Both the position numbers and the translations under genes were made by a program. DNA of 64,000 bases from contig JAIBBK010000051.1 of the NCBI GenBank assembly GCA_019694675.1, forward strand, positions 1 to 64,000, written 5' to 3'. Positions 45,633 to 54,726 of the stretch are shown here, in pieces. The notes under the pieces are model-generated. The model saw nothing but the letters and a program-made list of their open reading frames with translations. It made no database searches and was not told the origin of the DNA. Position 1 is the first letter of the stretch, and each line of letters begins with the position of its first letter. Origin of the DNA: Ignavibacteria bacterium. GTDB taxonomy: Bacteria; Bacteroidota; Ignavibacteria; Tepidaquicellales; Tepidaquicellaceae.

Positions 45633-47228
45633 TTACAAAATCAGTATTTCATATAAATATTCATCAGATTGGTTCTTTGCAACTTCTTTCATCTGCAAAT
45701 TTCTGACTCCAAAGTCTTCCTTAAGTTTCCTTTCAACGGTTTCAAGAGTATTAAGATTGTTAAAATCCTTTCTGATTTGAAGATACAGTCTTCCTTTTCT
45801 TCTAATAAATTCATCAGCTTTGAAGTCTGTTCTGAAACTCCAAATCTTCCCGCTGTAAATTTCGAAGAATGCAAGATCAGATTTGAATCTGTCAAGAAAG
45901 AACGATGTGTAATGATTCCGGAGCTTTCCTGCTGAACTGATTCCAAATGCAAGTGCATATGGTTCTGAAGAACTTCCGTAGCAAACTATCAAACTCTCAT
46001 CACGCGTATAGTCTGTTATCATAGTGCTGAAGACCAGACTATTTAGATACTGCTTCTGACTGTAATCATTGAACTTCTTCGCATTGATAGTAAAAGACAG
46101 AATAATGAACAGGGAAATCAGGAAACATATCGGATTTACAGTGCCAAGACTATGAGTCCACCTGAGCCATCCGGGGAGGAGCCTGAACGAAAAGTAGAAG
46201 GCAGGCAAGATCATCATAAATGCAGGAATGATGTAACGCGGGGTGTATTGTTTTGCACTGATAAAGATCTGAAGAATTATTACCAGTATCATTGCTTTCA
46301 GAAACTGTGCTTCCCCCGACTGATTCTTTTGTGGACTCTTGAAAATGAATCTTATGAACAAGAGAAACAGGACTGCTACAGACAGCCACAAAAATAGACT
46401 CTCGTTGGTTATCAGTTTCCACAGATTGTTCATGTATGTTCCCGGGTCAACAATATTCGATTCACCTGTTCCGTATCTTCCGCTCCTGGTAAGAAATGCG
46501 GACAGCCAACCTAAGGTTTTTCCTAAGCTCAGAATCCCGGGAATTGTGAAGAATAGGAAACTTACAAAAGTAAGGATCAGAAGTGTAAACCGTCGGCCAA
46601 AGCCCTTCAATAATATGAGTGGTATTATCAAAGATGGCAAAAAGACAAACTTCGTAGCAAGCCCAAATCCACAAATTAATGAGAATATGAATGTGCAGTG
46701 CTTTGAATGTGTAGTGCCAATGTAACGAATGGAATAGGCAAGCAGCAACAAAGTCGCAGACATTAAAAGGCTGTCGGGTGAATAAGTCGCTGCAACGTAA
46801 GATATGTTAATTGATATGATAGGGGAGAGTTGGATCATCATAGCTGCATATATATCGCCCGAATATCGGAAGAGAGCATATCCTGCCAAAAAGGCTGACA
46901 TAGCAAGGATCAGTGCAAATTCAATCTCCAGTGCGCGGAGATATGTCTCCGGGTTATAGATTACAGACTCTGTCATGTCTGCAGGGTAATCGAAGAGCCT
47001 GAAGAACTTAATGCTAAGCGCACCTATTGTCTGCAGAGTCAAACCCGGCTGGATTGTAAAATCCGAAGGACTCAGATTGGCAATATTGAGGGAATTCATG
47101 AGAAATATATAAGACGGATCATATCTGCTCTTTATGAAATCAGGGCCAAGTGAGAATTTGTGGGATATAACCACAAAAAAGACGAAGGCAGGAAATATGA
47201 ATAAGTAAGGTAATCTGGAAGTTTTCAT
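45633..47228 (-). CDS. GT-C type membrane glycosyltransferase (GT39/GT83/ArnT-like)
   Basis: This 531-residue polytopic membrane protein has roughly ten hydrophobic segments. After the first one comes a periplasmic loop with SRYDPSY (Asp37), the position where GT-C enzymes keep a catalytic aspartate. SYVAATYSPDSLLMSATLL and a soluble C-terminal part (about 385-531) follow. Enzymes of this kind use polyprenyl-phosphate sugars to decorate lipid A, O-antigen or proteins on the outer face of the inner membrane. The match is to the fold class rather than to one family, so donor and acceptor are not known. Confidence 0.75.
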   Translation of the reverse strand: MKTSRLPYLFIFPAFVFFVVISHKFSLGPDFIKSRYDPSYIFLMNSLNIANLSPSDFTIQPGLTLQTIGALSIKFFRLFDYPADMTESVIYNPETYLRALEIEFALILAMSAFLAGYALFRYSGDIYAAMMIQLSPIISINISYVAATYSPDSLLMSATLLLLAYSIRYIGTTHSKHCTFIFSLICGFGLATKFVFLPSLIIPLILLKGFGRRFTLLILTFVSFLFFTIPGILSLGKTLGWLSAFLTRSGRYGTGESNIVDPGTYMNNLWKLITNESLFLWLSVAVLFLLFIRFIFKSPQKNQSGEAQFLKAMILVIILQIFISAKQYTPRYIIPAFMMILPAFYFSFRLLPGWLRWTHSLGTVNPICFLISLFIILSFTINAKKFNDYSQKQYLNSLVFSTMITDYTRDESLIVCYGSSSEPYALAFGISSAGKLRNHYTSFFLDRFKSDLAFFEIYSGKIWSFRTDFKADEFIRRKGRLYLQIRKDFNNLNTLETVERKLKEDFGVRNLQMKEVAKNQSDEYLYEILIL

Positions 47229-47288
47229 GACGTAATAAAGTAAAGTTAGTTAAACTTTGCCAACATTACAGCCTCACATACGTGAAGC

Positions 47289-48032
47289 TCAGTATGTCTT
47301 GCGACGGGTCTTGTTCAATACCAAATAGCATCTGAAAGCAAAGAGGTTTCCTAATGGCCTCAATAATTGCTCCCCTGCTTTAAGTACCGGCACTGCAAAA
47401 TCAGGAAACAGCGCCCTGTTTTCAAATCCGCCGGATGCCGGATAGACCAGGAAACTCAACCTCTCTTTCTTCAAGATCACAAAATCTGCTCCGAATTCTT
47501 CTTTGAATCTTTCATATCTCTTGTAGAATAGAAGATAAGGTATTGCCTGATTTGATTCCCAGGGGTGTTTTTCCAAATCAGGTTCATAGCTAAAATAGTC
47601 AATATCATAAATGAAAGGCTCGGGATGAAACATTTTGTAAACTACTCTGGAGAAAAGTGAAGGGTAAGGTTCCAGCATGATCAATCTGCCATCCGTTTTC
47701 AGAACACGGGAGGCTTCGTGAAGAAATCTTACCGGATCCGCAAGGTGATGCAGTACATCTATCATGACTAAGTTGGCTACGCTCTGATCTTGAAATGGCA
47801 TTTCATGTGCATCAAAGGACATATCAAGCCAATCCCTCTTTTCTATATCAGCTGAAAGCGCTTTGGGATAATATTCCTTGAAATTACCGCCGCCTGCGCC
47901 GAGTTCGACAGTCGGCCCTTCCGCTGAGCTGAGATCGGATATGATCATCCGGTACCATTCCTCGTAAATTTCGCGGAGGATCTTCTTCTTCTTCCAGACT
48001 TCCCTGTGCTTCAGCAGTATGTCTTCTGTCAT
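47289..48032 (-). CDS. Class I SAM-dependent methyltransferase
   Basis: This 247-residue protein has a SAM motif in TVELGAGGGNFKEYYPKALS, then FDAHEMPFQDQSVANLVMID, then HHLADPVRFLHEASRVLKTDG and GRLIMLEPYPSLFSRVVYKM. The latter layout is common in type-11 methyltransferases of lipid or glycan pathways. Its start overlaps the stop of the fused methyltransferase-GT2 gene by 4 bp, so both are made from one message. The substrate is unknown. Confidence 0.85.
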   Translation of the reverse strand: MTEDILLKHREVWKKKKILREIYEEWYRMIISDLSSAEGPTVELGAGGGNFKEYYPKALSADIEKRDWLDMSFDAHEMPFQDQSVANLVMIDVLHHLADPVRFLHEASRVLKTDGRLIMLEPYPSLFSRVVYKMFHPEPFIYDIDYFSYEPDLEKHPWESNQAIPYLLFYKRYERFKEEFGADFVILKKERLSFLVYPASGGFENRALFPDFAVPVLKAGEQLLRPLGNLFAFRCYLVLNKTRRKTY

Positions 48033-49441
48033 ACAAACTTGAACTTGTTCATGGCATAAACTGTCATCTTCAGGAGCATCCAGCCGTGACTGAACCTTGA
48101 AATGTTTGTTTCACCGTAGACCCTTGCTTTGTATCTGATTGGAATCTCCCTGAATTTTAAGTTGGCTTTGGCGGCTCCGAAGATCAGGTCAAAGTCGCCA
48201 AAAGGGTCAAAGTCGCCGAGAAAACTCTTGGCTGACTTAATCTTTTCGTAATCAGACCTTGTGAACACTTTGGTACCGCACAGTGTGTCCTTTATGCTCT
48301 GGTTCAGTATCCACGAGAACATGACTGAGAAGAACTTGTTGCCCAGTATGTTCAGTGTTCTCATTGCGTCCTTCTCAAGCGGATACACGAGCCTTGAGCC
48401 GTTCAAGAATTCACCCCTGCCTCTTGCAAGGCAATCATAAAACTTTGTCAGATCTTCAGGAGGTACAGTCATATCCGCGTCAAGGATCATGAGCACATCC
48501 CCTGTGCATTCGGAATAGCCCTTGCGGACAGCATCGGCCTTTCCTTTGCCTTCCTGCACAAAGTGCTTTAGTTTCAAAGGACCGGTGTAATCACTGCAGA
48601 CCTTCCTGATCTCAGCCAGTGTGTCGTCTGTAGAATTTCCCTCAACAAAGACAACTTCGGTCTCCTTTCCCATTTGAGGAACTCTCCTGACGATCTCTGC
48701 AATATTTCCTTTCTCATTCCTTGCAGGGACAACGACACTTACGCTGAGATCTTCTGAATATCTGTGAACCGGCTTTGCAATAATGAACGACATCAGGCAA
48801 AGAGAGTTCAGCAAGGGGAGATTACCCATGTAGTTATTGATGAAATCCGATAGCAATGGGATTCCGACAGGAAGTAGCGTCATCTTGCCGGAGCGGATCT
48901 CCTCAAAGCCGGTCATTTCAAGCAGATTGGTGATATCATTGATGTTCATCCAGTTGTTTCTGCTTGCTTTCATCTTCAGTCCGAGAAATTCAGCAAGCCT
49001 GAGAACCGGAAGCCAGAGGAAATTTATGTATGTGATGATGAACCTGGTTTCGCTGTGGCATAGCTTGAGGATCGATTCAAATGCTTTTTGCACATCTTCG
49101 AGATATCCGATTGTGTCTGAGAGGATCACAAAGTCAAACTTCTCTTCAAGGGTAATGTCTTCCGCATCCATTTCGTGGAATTCAAATTCCGGATTCTGAT
49201 CCCGCGCAATGCGGATCATGCCTGACGAGAAATCAATGCCGACAGCCCTGGAAGGCTTCAGGTGCCGCAGGAAATGCCCTGTGCCGCAGCCGACTTCAAC
49301 TACTGACTTGCCCTCAGGAATATTGTACTTGAGGAATTTGGTTAGGCGCTTGTAATAGTAGGAATTAGATTTGATCTGATCAACACGCTTGACTGCGATA
49401 TGATCCATTTCGCTCCTGATGATCTCTTTTGCTGAAGACAT
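48029..49441 (-). CDS. Methyltransferase-GT2 fusion (dolichyl-phosphate-mannose-synthase-like GT2)
   Basis: In this 470-residue fusion, the N-terminal class I methyltransferase (about 30-220) has VVEVGCGTGHFLRHL (48-61) and VGIDFSSGMI. The C-terminal GT2 (about 232-470) has VSVVVPARNEKGNI, VVFVEGNSTDDT, MILDADMTV (321-324) and SIKDTLCGTKVF, as in DPM1/polyprenyl-phosphate glycosyltransferases. The GT2 half could make polyprenyl-phosphate sugar, which would serve the GT-C membrane enzyme at 45633-47228. The methyltransferase half could modify the same glycan or lipid. Both roles are inferred from family and position. Confidence 0.85.
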   Translation of the reverse strand: MSSAKEIIRSEMDHIAVKRVDQIKSNSYYYKRLTKFLKYNIPEGKSVVEVGCGTGHFLRHLKPSRAVGIDFSSGMIRIARDQNPEFEFHEMDAEDITLEEKFDFVILSDTIGYLEDVQKAFESILKLCHSETRFIITYINFLWLPVLRLAEFLGLKMKASRNNWMNINDITNLLEMTGFEEIRSGKMTLLPVGIPLLSDFINNYMGNLPLLNSLCLMSFIIAKPVHRYSEDLSVSVVVPARNEKGNIAEIVRRVPQMGKETEVVFVEGNSTDDTLAEIRKVCSDYTGPLKLKHFVQEGKGKADAVRKGYSECTGDVLMILDADMTVPPEDLTKFYDCLARGRGEFLNGSRLVYPLEKDAMRTLNILGNKFFSVMFSWILNQSIKDTLCGTKVFTRSDYEKIKSAKSFLGDFDPFGDFDLIFGAAKANLKFREIPIRYKARVYGETNISRFSHGWMLLKMTVYAMNKFKFV

Positions 49442-49492
49442 CAGAGTAATTCTTTAGATTAATCAATATGCGTCACATGTATTTTCAGTCTG

Positions 49493-50215
49493 CTAAAAAC
49501 CCTGAAAATGATCCCAGTTTCTATGGTCTTCGCTCATTTTCCTAAATGCAGTGGCACCGTGTCTGGGAAGGGTGCAGTGTCGTTTATCAGTAATATTTCT
49601 AAGTTTGGATCGTACTGCTTGTTTCAATGGGCTCACATTTCTTTTGTAAGTCCTTGGTGGTGTGCCTGCAATATATTCATAACTTCTGTTTGAATCAATG
49701 AATGAGACTAACCTGGAAATCGCGGGCCAGTCAGTATCATCAAGAATTACAATGCCTCCTTCGCGAAGTAATTTATCGGTGAAAAAGAAATCCACCAATG
49801 TATGATCGAATGTATGCCAGCCGTCGATGAATGCAAAATCAACAGTTACATTTCTTTGAGCGAGTTCGGGAAGAGCCAACTGCGAGGGCTTGTCTATGAA
49901 CTCAATGATGTCGCCGAATCCGGACTTCCGGATGTTGTTAAGTCCTATGCCTCCGTAACTTGCTTCATACATCTGATAGGGATCCATGATGTAATGTCTT
50001 GTCCTTTCGGTCTTTTTCAGACTCTCGCAAATTATCATGGCGGATGTTCCGAATGCAAGCCCGACTTCAAGGCTCACTTCCGCTCCGGTCAGCTCAATGC
50101 ATTTCCTAATGAGTTCGCCCTCATGCCTTGAGATCTGAGCATTCACTTTGACCGTCCGGCCATCCACGGACTTCGTGGTCCGCTTCTCAAATATTTCTTC
50201 GAGTATCGGATTCAA
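49493..50215 (-). CDS. Class I SAM-dependent methyltransferase (Methyltransf_24 type)
   Basis: This 240-residue protein reads VSLEVGLAFGTSAMIIC as the SAM motif, then HYIMDPYQM, then VDFAFIDGWHTFDHTLVDFFF and GGIVILDDTDWPA, the pattern of small methyltransferases in surface-polysaccharide loci. The start is TTG at 50215. It is the last methyltransferase before a 226-bp gap (50216-50441) with no gene. It may belong with the two following minus-strand genes, since only 51 bp separate them. Confidence 0.82.
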   Translation of the reverse strand: MNPILEEIFEKRTTKSVDGRTVKVNAQISRHEGELIRKCIELTGAEVSLEVGLAFGTSAMIICESLKKTERTRHYIMDPYQMYEASYGGIGLNNIRKSGFGDIIEFIDKPSQLALPELAQRNVTVDFAFIDGWHTFDHTLVDFFFTDKLLREGGIVILDDTDWPAISRLVSFIDSNRSYEYIAGTPPRTYKRNVSPLKQAVRSKLRNITDKRHCTLPRHGATAFRKMSEDHRNWDHFQGF

Positions 50216-50441
50216 TTGTGAGAATGTGATATAAAAAGCATGTTAACAGTTTGTGATCCGTTTCGCAGATCTTGATTAATCTTCAAGAAGTAATTTGCAG
50301 TTCAATTGTCAAGTCAATCGCATGTTAATTCTTGTCAGCCGGCATTCCATGTCACGATATCAATGCACTGTCCTCTCAAATTATATCAGATAAGAAAGCA
50401 ATTCAATCGAATTACAATTATTCCACAATCCTGAAGCCGGA

Positions 50442-51533
50442 TCAATAGCCCATAAACTCATTCACTGAACGGCTTATCCTCAGAACATCCTCATCTTCAA
50501 GCTCCTGATACATCGGCAGGCACAGGACCCTGCCTGCAATATTCTCAGATACCGGACATGATGACGGATTCAGATAGGGCAGGGTGTTCAGGGAGGGGTG
50601 AAAATACCTCCGTGTGTTTATGCCCCCTGCAGACAAGTGCTCTTTGAGGGATACCGCCTCAGCCTCGTTGCTAAGCAGGACAGGGAAGTACGAATAGTTG
50701 TAATCAATATGTTTCGGTATCGCAGGAATTTCGATCCTGCTATTATCCAGAGATCTTCTGTATAAGTCGTTGAGATCTTTTCTCCTTTGAATGAACGATC
50801 CGACCCGCGGAAGATTGCACAGGCCTACTGCGGCATGCAGTTCGGAATTTCTCGCATTGATGCCGATGCTGATATAGTCGTCATCCTTATGGCCGAAGGC
50901 TCTGAACAGGAATAGTTTCTCCGCGATCTCGTCGCTGTCAGTAATTACCGCACCGCCTTCTATGGTGTGGAAGAGCTTTGTGGCATGGAAACTCACGGCC
51001 GAGACATCCCCGAATGAAAGAAGTGATCTTTCTTTGGTCTTTACACCGAATGCGTGCGCCGCATCGTAGATCACTTTGAGTCCGTGCTTCTCCGCAATTT
51101 GCGTAATTGAACTTGTGTCGCACGGGAAACCGTATACATGCGTCGGAAGTATTGCGGAAGTTTCGGGTCCGATTAGAGCTTCGATCTTTGAAACATCCAT
51201 GCAGAAGTCACTCTTGTCAATATCGCAGAAGACAGGCTTGCATCTCTCCCATAAAACCGATGTTGCTGTTGCAACATAGGAATAAGGAGTTGTGATGATC
51301 TCCCCTGTAAGCCCGAGAGCTCTGATCGCCAGCTGTAGTGCAATAGTGCCGTTGGAGACAAACAGCAGATGCCTGACTCCCAGATACTCCTTTAGTTTTG
51401 TTTCAAGTTGTTCGGCAAGCGGGCCCTGATTAGTGACCCAACGGGTGTTCCAGGTTTCTGAAAGAAGTGAGGCAAACTCCTCAAACGGAGGAAGGTATGT
51501 CTTTGTTACGTTTATGAGATTCCGGCTGTCCAA
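50442..51533 (-). CDS. DegT/DnrJ/EryC1/StrS family sugar aminotransferase
   Basis: This 363-residue PLP enzyme would aminate a keto group of an NDP-sugar. It has FVSNGTIALQLAI (substrate/PLP site), TTPYSYVATATSVLWE, YDAAHAFG, and the PLP lysine in SFHATKLFHTIEGG (Lys186). The product would be an amino-deoxy sugar for the exported glycan. No dTDP- or GDP-sugar dehydratase gene is in the window, so its keto-sugar must come from elsewhere. It is the last gene of the C25-wzm-wzt-GT2 unit (4 bp after the GT2). Confidence 0.92.
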   Translation of the reverse strand: MDSRNLINVTKTYLPPFEEFASLLSETWNTRWVTNQGPLAEQLETKLKEYLGVRHLLFVSNGTIALQLAIRALGLTGEIITTPYSYVATATSVLWERCKPVFCDIDKSDFCMDVSKIEALIGPETSAILPTHVYGFPCDTSSITQIAEKHGLKVIYDAAHAFGVKTKERSLLSFGDVSAVSFHATKLFHTIEGGAVITDSDEIAEKLFLFRAFGHKDDDYISIGINARNSELHAAVGLCNLPRVGSFIQRRKDLNDLYRRSLDNSRIEIPAIPKHIDYNYSYFPVLLSNEAEAVSLKEHLSAGGINTRRYFHPSLNTLPYLNPSSCPVSENIAGRVLCLPMYQELEDEDVLRISRSVNEFMGY

Positions 51534-51537
51534 GCCT

Positions 51538-52545
51538 TCAGGCGGAGAAGTTCTTTAAGAATTTCCTTTGGTAGAAGTCGTAAACGATCTTCGGAGGATA
51601 ATCGAAAGTTCTCTCGTAATTCCTTCTGAGCCATTTCAGTCTTCTGATCACAGGTATCCTCATAATGTATTTCTGGAAGAACTTTGCTTTCTTGACGGCA
51701 TACTTGTCTTCTCTCGGCAGGTTGCTCAGGTCGGTCACTTGCTCAATCTCCATATGATACAGGTCGATCTTCTCAAGTGACAACTGATCTTTGGTCCTGA
51801 AACGGAAACCTGCCAGAATGGTGTCAGTACAGTAGAGCTTTGCAAACTTGAAGAACCTGAGCCAAAGCTCGTAGTCTCCGGCAACTTTAAGACTTGTATT
51901 AATGAAGGATCCGGCTTTTATCCAGAGGTTTCTTCTCCAGAACACCGACTCCTGCTGAATCCACTGGTAATCACCCAGATAGTAATTCAGCTTGGACCAT
52001 TTTTTGAAATCCTTTACATCAACAATGCTTCCTTCGTCATTGTAAAAGGATGCGCGCCCTAATATCCAGTCAACATCATCCATGTCCGAGAAGATAGTGC
52101 CGACCGTAAAAAATGAATTGTGATGGTACTTGTCGTCAGAGTTTATGTAGGCCATGATCTCACCCGTTGCTTTTGCGAATCCTTTCTGAATTGCATCATA
52201 CATACCGCTATCCTTTTCACTGATCCAGTATGAGATCCATGGTTCATACTTCCTGATAATATCAACTGTACCGTCCTTGCTTCCTCCGTCAATGATAATA
52301 TACTCAAGATTCGGATACCCCTGCCCGATGACAGATAATATGGTCTCTTCAATATATCCTGCCATATTAAAGGATGGTGTTACAATTGATATCTTCGGCC
52401 AGGGTTTGCCGTTAGGCGCTGTTGAAGGAATATTCTTCGGAATAGACCGTGCAGGTAATTCACCGGGCACTATGTTCCGGGCGGGTTTCTCAGGATTGAT
52501 CTTTGAAGGCAGTACTATTTCAGTGATCAATTCGTCAGAAGTCAT
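51538..52545 (-). CDS. Glycosyltransferase family 2
   Basis: This 335-residue GT2 has about 45 N-terminal residues before the fold. It then reads ISIVTPSFNMAGYIEETI, YIIIDGGSKDGTVDII, the metal motif YINSDDKY (135-138) and VAGDYELWLRFFKF. The same order of motifs (SPSFN, CDGGSKDRTVEII, NVDD) occurs in domain 6 of the giant glycosyltransferase, a type frequent in O-antigen clusters. Its start overlaps the wzt stop by 4 bp. Confidence 0.92.
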   Translation of the reverse strand: MTSDELITEIVLPSKINPEKPARNIVPGELPARSIPKNIPSTAPNGKPWPKISIVTPSFNMAGYIEETILSVIGQGYPNLEYIIIDGGSKDGTVDIIRKYEPWISYWISEKDSGMYDAIQKGFAKATGEIMAYINSDDKYHHNSFFTVGTIFSDMDDVDWILGRASFYNDEGSIVDVKDFKKWSKLNYYLGDYQWIQQESVFWRRNLWIKAGSFINTSLKVAGDYELWLRFFKFAKLYCTDTILAGFRFRTKDQLSLEKIDLYHMEIEQVTDLSNLPREDKYAVKKAKFFQKYIMRIPVIRRLKWLRRNYERTFDYPPKIVYDFYQRKFLKNFSA

Positions 52546-53843
52546 AGCATCATTTCAGTTTCGACATTGGCCTTCACTTCCCAGTCGAGTTTCGGTTTCA
52601 GCAATCCGTCAATCCTCCCGTTATTGCCGTGTTCATAGGCATAATCACTGGTGATCTCAAAGCTTAGTATCTCATTATGCTCATAAATCAATTCCGAGTA
52701 GTTCCTGAGGACAAAAAGTTTGGTTACGGTGAACGTCCCTCCGTTAAGCAGATCCGGCGGGATCCTGCACACTGTTTTGAAATAACCTTTGCCCGCAATG
52801 TATTTCAGATTTGTAAGCGCGGTGCTGCCAATGAATACCAGATTCTCATATTCGTCATTCAAATGAAAGGTGACGGTAACATCGCACTCTTCTTCAAACA
52901 TGAAGTAAAAGACAAACTCAAACTCAAATCCGTCTCCCGGCCTAATTACCGGAACTCCCGGACTTGAAGGCCTGACTTCCGCCTTAATCAGCTTCACATC
53001 ATCTGAAGACGGAGCCTCTTCAAGGCTCCATTCCTGTATTGTCCTGTCCATTGTAACCCCTCCAAGATACCTCTGCATCACTTCATCGGTTGCACCAAAG
53101 TCTGTGATTCTGCCGTGCGTAAGAAGTATAGTGTTCTTGCACAATTGCTGAACTGCAAGAGGGTTATGGCTGACAAGAATCACCGATGTCCCGCCCTTTG
53201 CAACTTCTATCATCTTTGTAAGACTCTTCTTCCTGAACGGCGCATCGCCCACGGCAAGCACTTCGTCAATTATCATCACATCGGGTTCAAGAAAAGCGGC
53301 CACGGAAAATGCGAGTCTTAATCTCATTCCGGTTGAATACTTCTTCACCTGTGTGTCAATGAATTTCTCAACTTCGGAAAAATCCACTATGGCATCAAAC
53401 TTCTTGTCAATCTCCTTTCTTGACATCCCGAGAATTGTCCCGTTAAGATAGACATTCTCCCTGCCAGTGAGTTCGCTGTGAAAGCCCGTGCCAACTTCCA
53501 GAAGGCTCGATACTCTTCCGTTAACTTCCACATAACCGTGCGTGGGATTGGTAATGCGTGAAATGATCTTCAGAAGTGTGCTCTTGCCGGCGCCGTTGTT
53601 GCCAATGATCCCGAGCGTTTCGCCCTGTCCCAGCTTGAAGGAGACATTCCTCAGAGCCCAGAAGAGATCCTCGCTTTCCTCACTGTAATTGTAAGTGTTC
53701 AGCCGCTTGAGAATGTTGTAATTCTTGACAGGAGATCTTACCCAGGAGAAAATGGCTGCACCAAGAGTCTCTTTTCGTGACTCCTGCAGTCCGATCAGAA
53801 AAGCTTTGCTGACATCGTTAACTTCAATTGTGTGGTTTGGCAT
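52542..53843 (-). CDS. wzt: O-antigen/polysaccharide ABC exporter ATP-binding protein with C-terminal Wzt domain
   Basis: This 433-residue protein has an ABC ATPase domain (1-260) with Walker A GNNGAGKST (81-89), signature YSTGMRLRLAF (169-179) and Walker B DVMIIDEVLAVGD (188-200). The C-terminal beta-sandwich (about 295-420, FEFVFYFMFEEECDVTVTF) corresponds to the carbohydrate-binding domain of Wzt, which in known systems recognises the finished O-antigen end. Presence of this domain favours chain-end-dependent export. It pairs with the permease 9 bp upstream. Confidence 0.93.
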   Translation of the reverse strand: MPNHTIEVNDVSKAFLIGLQESRKETLGAAIFSWVRSPVKNYNILKRLNTYNYSEESEDLFWALRNVSFKLGQGETLGIIGNNGAGKSTLLKIISRITNPTHGYVEVNGRVSSLLEVGTGFHSELTGRENVYLNGTILGMSRKEIDKKFDAIVDFSEVEKFIDTQVKKYSTGMRLRLAFSVAAFLEPDVMIIDEVLAVGDAPFRKKSLTKMIEVAKGGTSVILVSHNPLAVQQLCKNTILLTHGRITDFGATDEVMQRYLGGVTMDRTIQEWSLEEAPSSDDVKLIKAEVRPSSPGVPVIRPGDGFEFEFVFYFMFEEECDVTVTFHLNDEYENLVFIGSTALTNLKYIAGKGYFKTVCRIPPDLLNGGTFTVTKLFVLRNYSELIYEHNEILSFEITSDYAYEHGNNGRIDGLLKPKLDWEVKANVETEMML

Positions 53844-53852
53844 TTTGCTGTC

Positions 53853-54725
53853 CTATGCTACGTCTGCAAAAATTCTTTCGGTACGTTTGAAATAACTTCC
53901 TCCTGTTACAAAAAGTATTATTGAACTGACTGCTCCTATCGCAATCAATTCCCACGGCATTGGTTTAAATCCGAGCAATGCCGCACGGAAACCTTCGATC
54001 ACTCCCACCATGGGATAAATCCCGTACAACAGGTATGCAGTGTTGCCGAACTTCTCCAGAATGAGCGAAGCGGGGAATACTACCGGAGCTGTGTACATCA
54101 GAAGCGTTGTGATGTAACTTAAAGCAAACTTCACGTCCCTGTATTGTATTGCAAGTGACGACAGCCACATTCCCATTCCCATTGCCGAAAGGATCATGAT
54201 GATGATCAGCAAAGGCAGAAACAAAATGTTCCATGTCGGGCTGATGCTGTAATAGAGCATCATGAAGATCAGTATAACAAAAGCTATGGCAAAATCAACC
54301 AGCTTGGAAAGTACAGGCGTAATAGGGATGAGTATCCTCGGGAAATATACCTTTGTCAGAAGCGATGCACTGCCCACAAGGCTCCCGCTTGCTCCGGTAA
54401 GCGACTGCGAGAAATAGTTGAAAGGCAGGATCGCGGCAAATGAAAAGATGGGATAGGGTATTCCGTCACTTGAGATCTCGGCAAGCTTTCCGAAGATCAC
54501 GGAGAAGACCACCATCTGAAAGACCGGATTAATTACCGCCCAAAGGAAGCCGAGAACTGTCTGCTTGAACTGCACTGTGAAATCCCGCAATACAAAGAAG
54601 TACAGCAGGTCTTTGTAGTATGCCAGTTCCTTCAGATCAAGAAGCTTCCATTTCCTGCCCGGCTCGATCCTGAATTTTGTAGGCCGCCTTGAAATACTCA
54701 TATCTGATCCGCGAATGTTCATCAC
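53853..54725 (-). CDS. wzm: O-antigen/polysaccharide ABC exporter permease
   Basis: This 290-residue ABC-2 type permease has an N-terminal amphipathic region, YFFVLRDFTVQFKQTVLGFLWAVINPVF (the family entry motif) and five or six membrane segments, ending in GGSYFKRTERIFADVA. With Wzt it would flip lipid-linked polysaccharide across the inner membrane. The start is GTG at 54725, directly followed by ATG at 54722. The stop of the preceding C25 gene is one base away, so the two are very likely on one message. Confidence 0.93.
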   Translation of the reverse strand: MMNIRGSDMSISRRPTKFRIEPGRKWKLLDLKELAYYKDLLYFFVLRDFTVQFKQTVLGFLWAVINPVFQMVVFSVIFGKLAEISSDGIPYPIFSFAAILPFNYFSQSLTGASGSLVGSASLLTKVYFPRILIPITPVLSKLVDFAIAFVILIFMMLYYSISPTWNILFLPLLIIIMILSAMGMGMWLSSLAIQYRDVKFALSYITTLLMYTAPVVFPASLILEKFGNTAYLLYGIYPMVGVIEGFRAALLGFKPMPWELIAIGAVSSIILFVTGGSYFKRTERIFADVA

Positions 54726-54726
54726 T

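Noticed and set aside
50238-50328. Two copies of GCATGTTAA 82 bp apart upstream of the degT stop
   Set aside because: Too short and AT-rich to exclude chance, and no promoter or operator context supports them.
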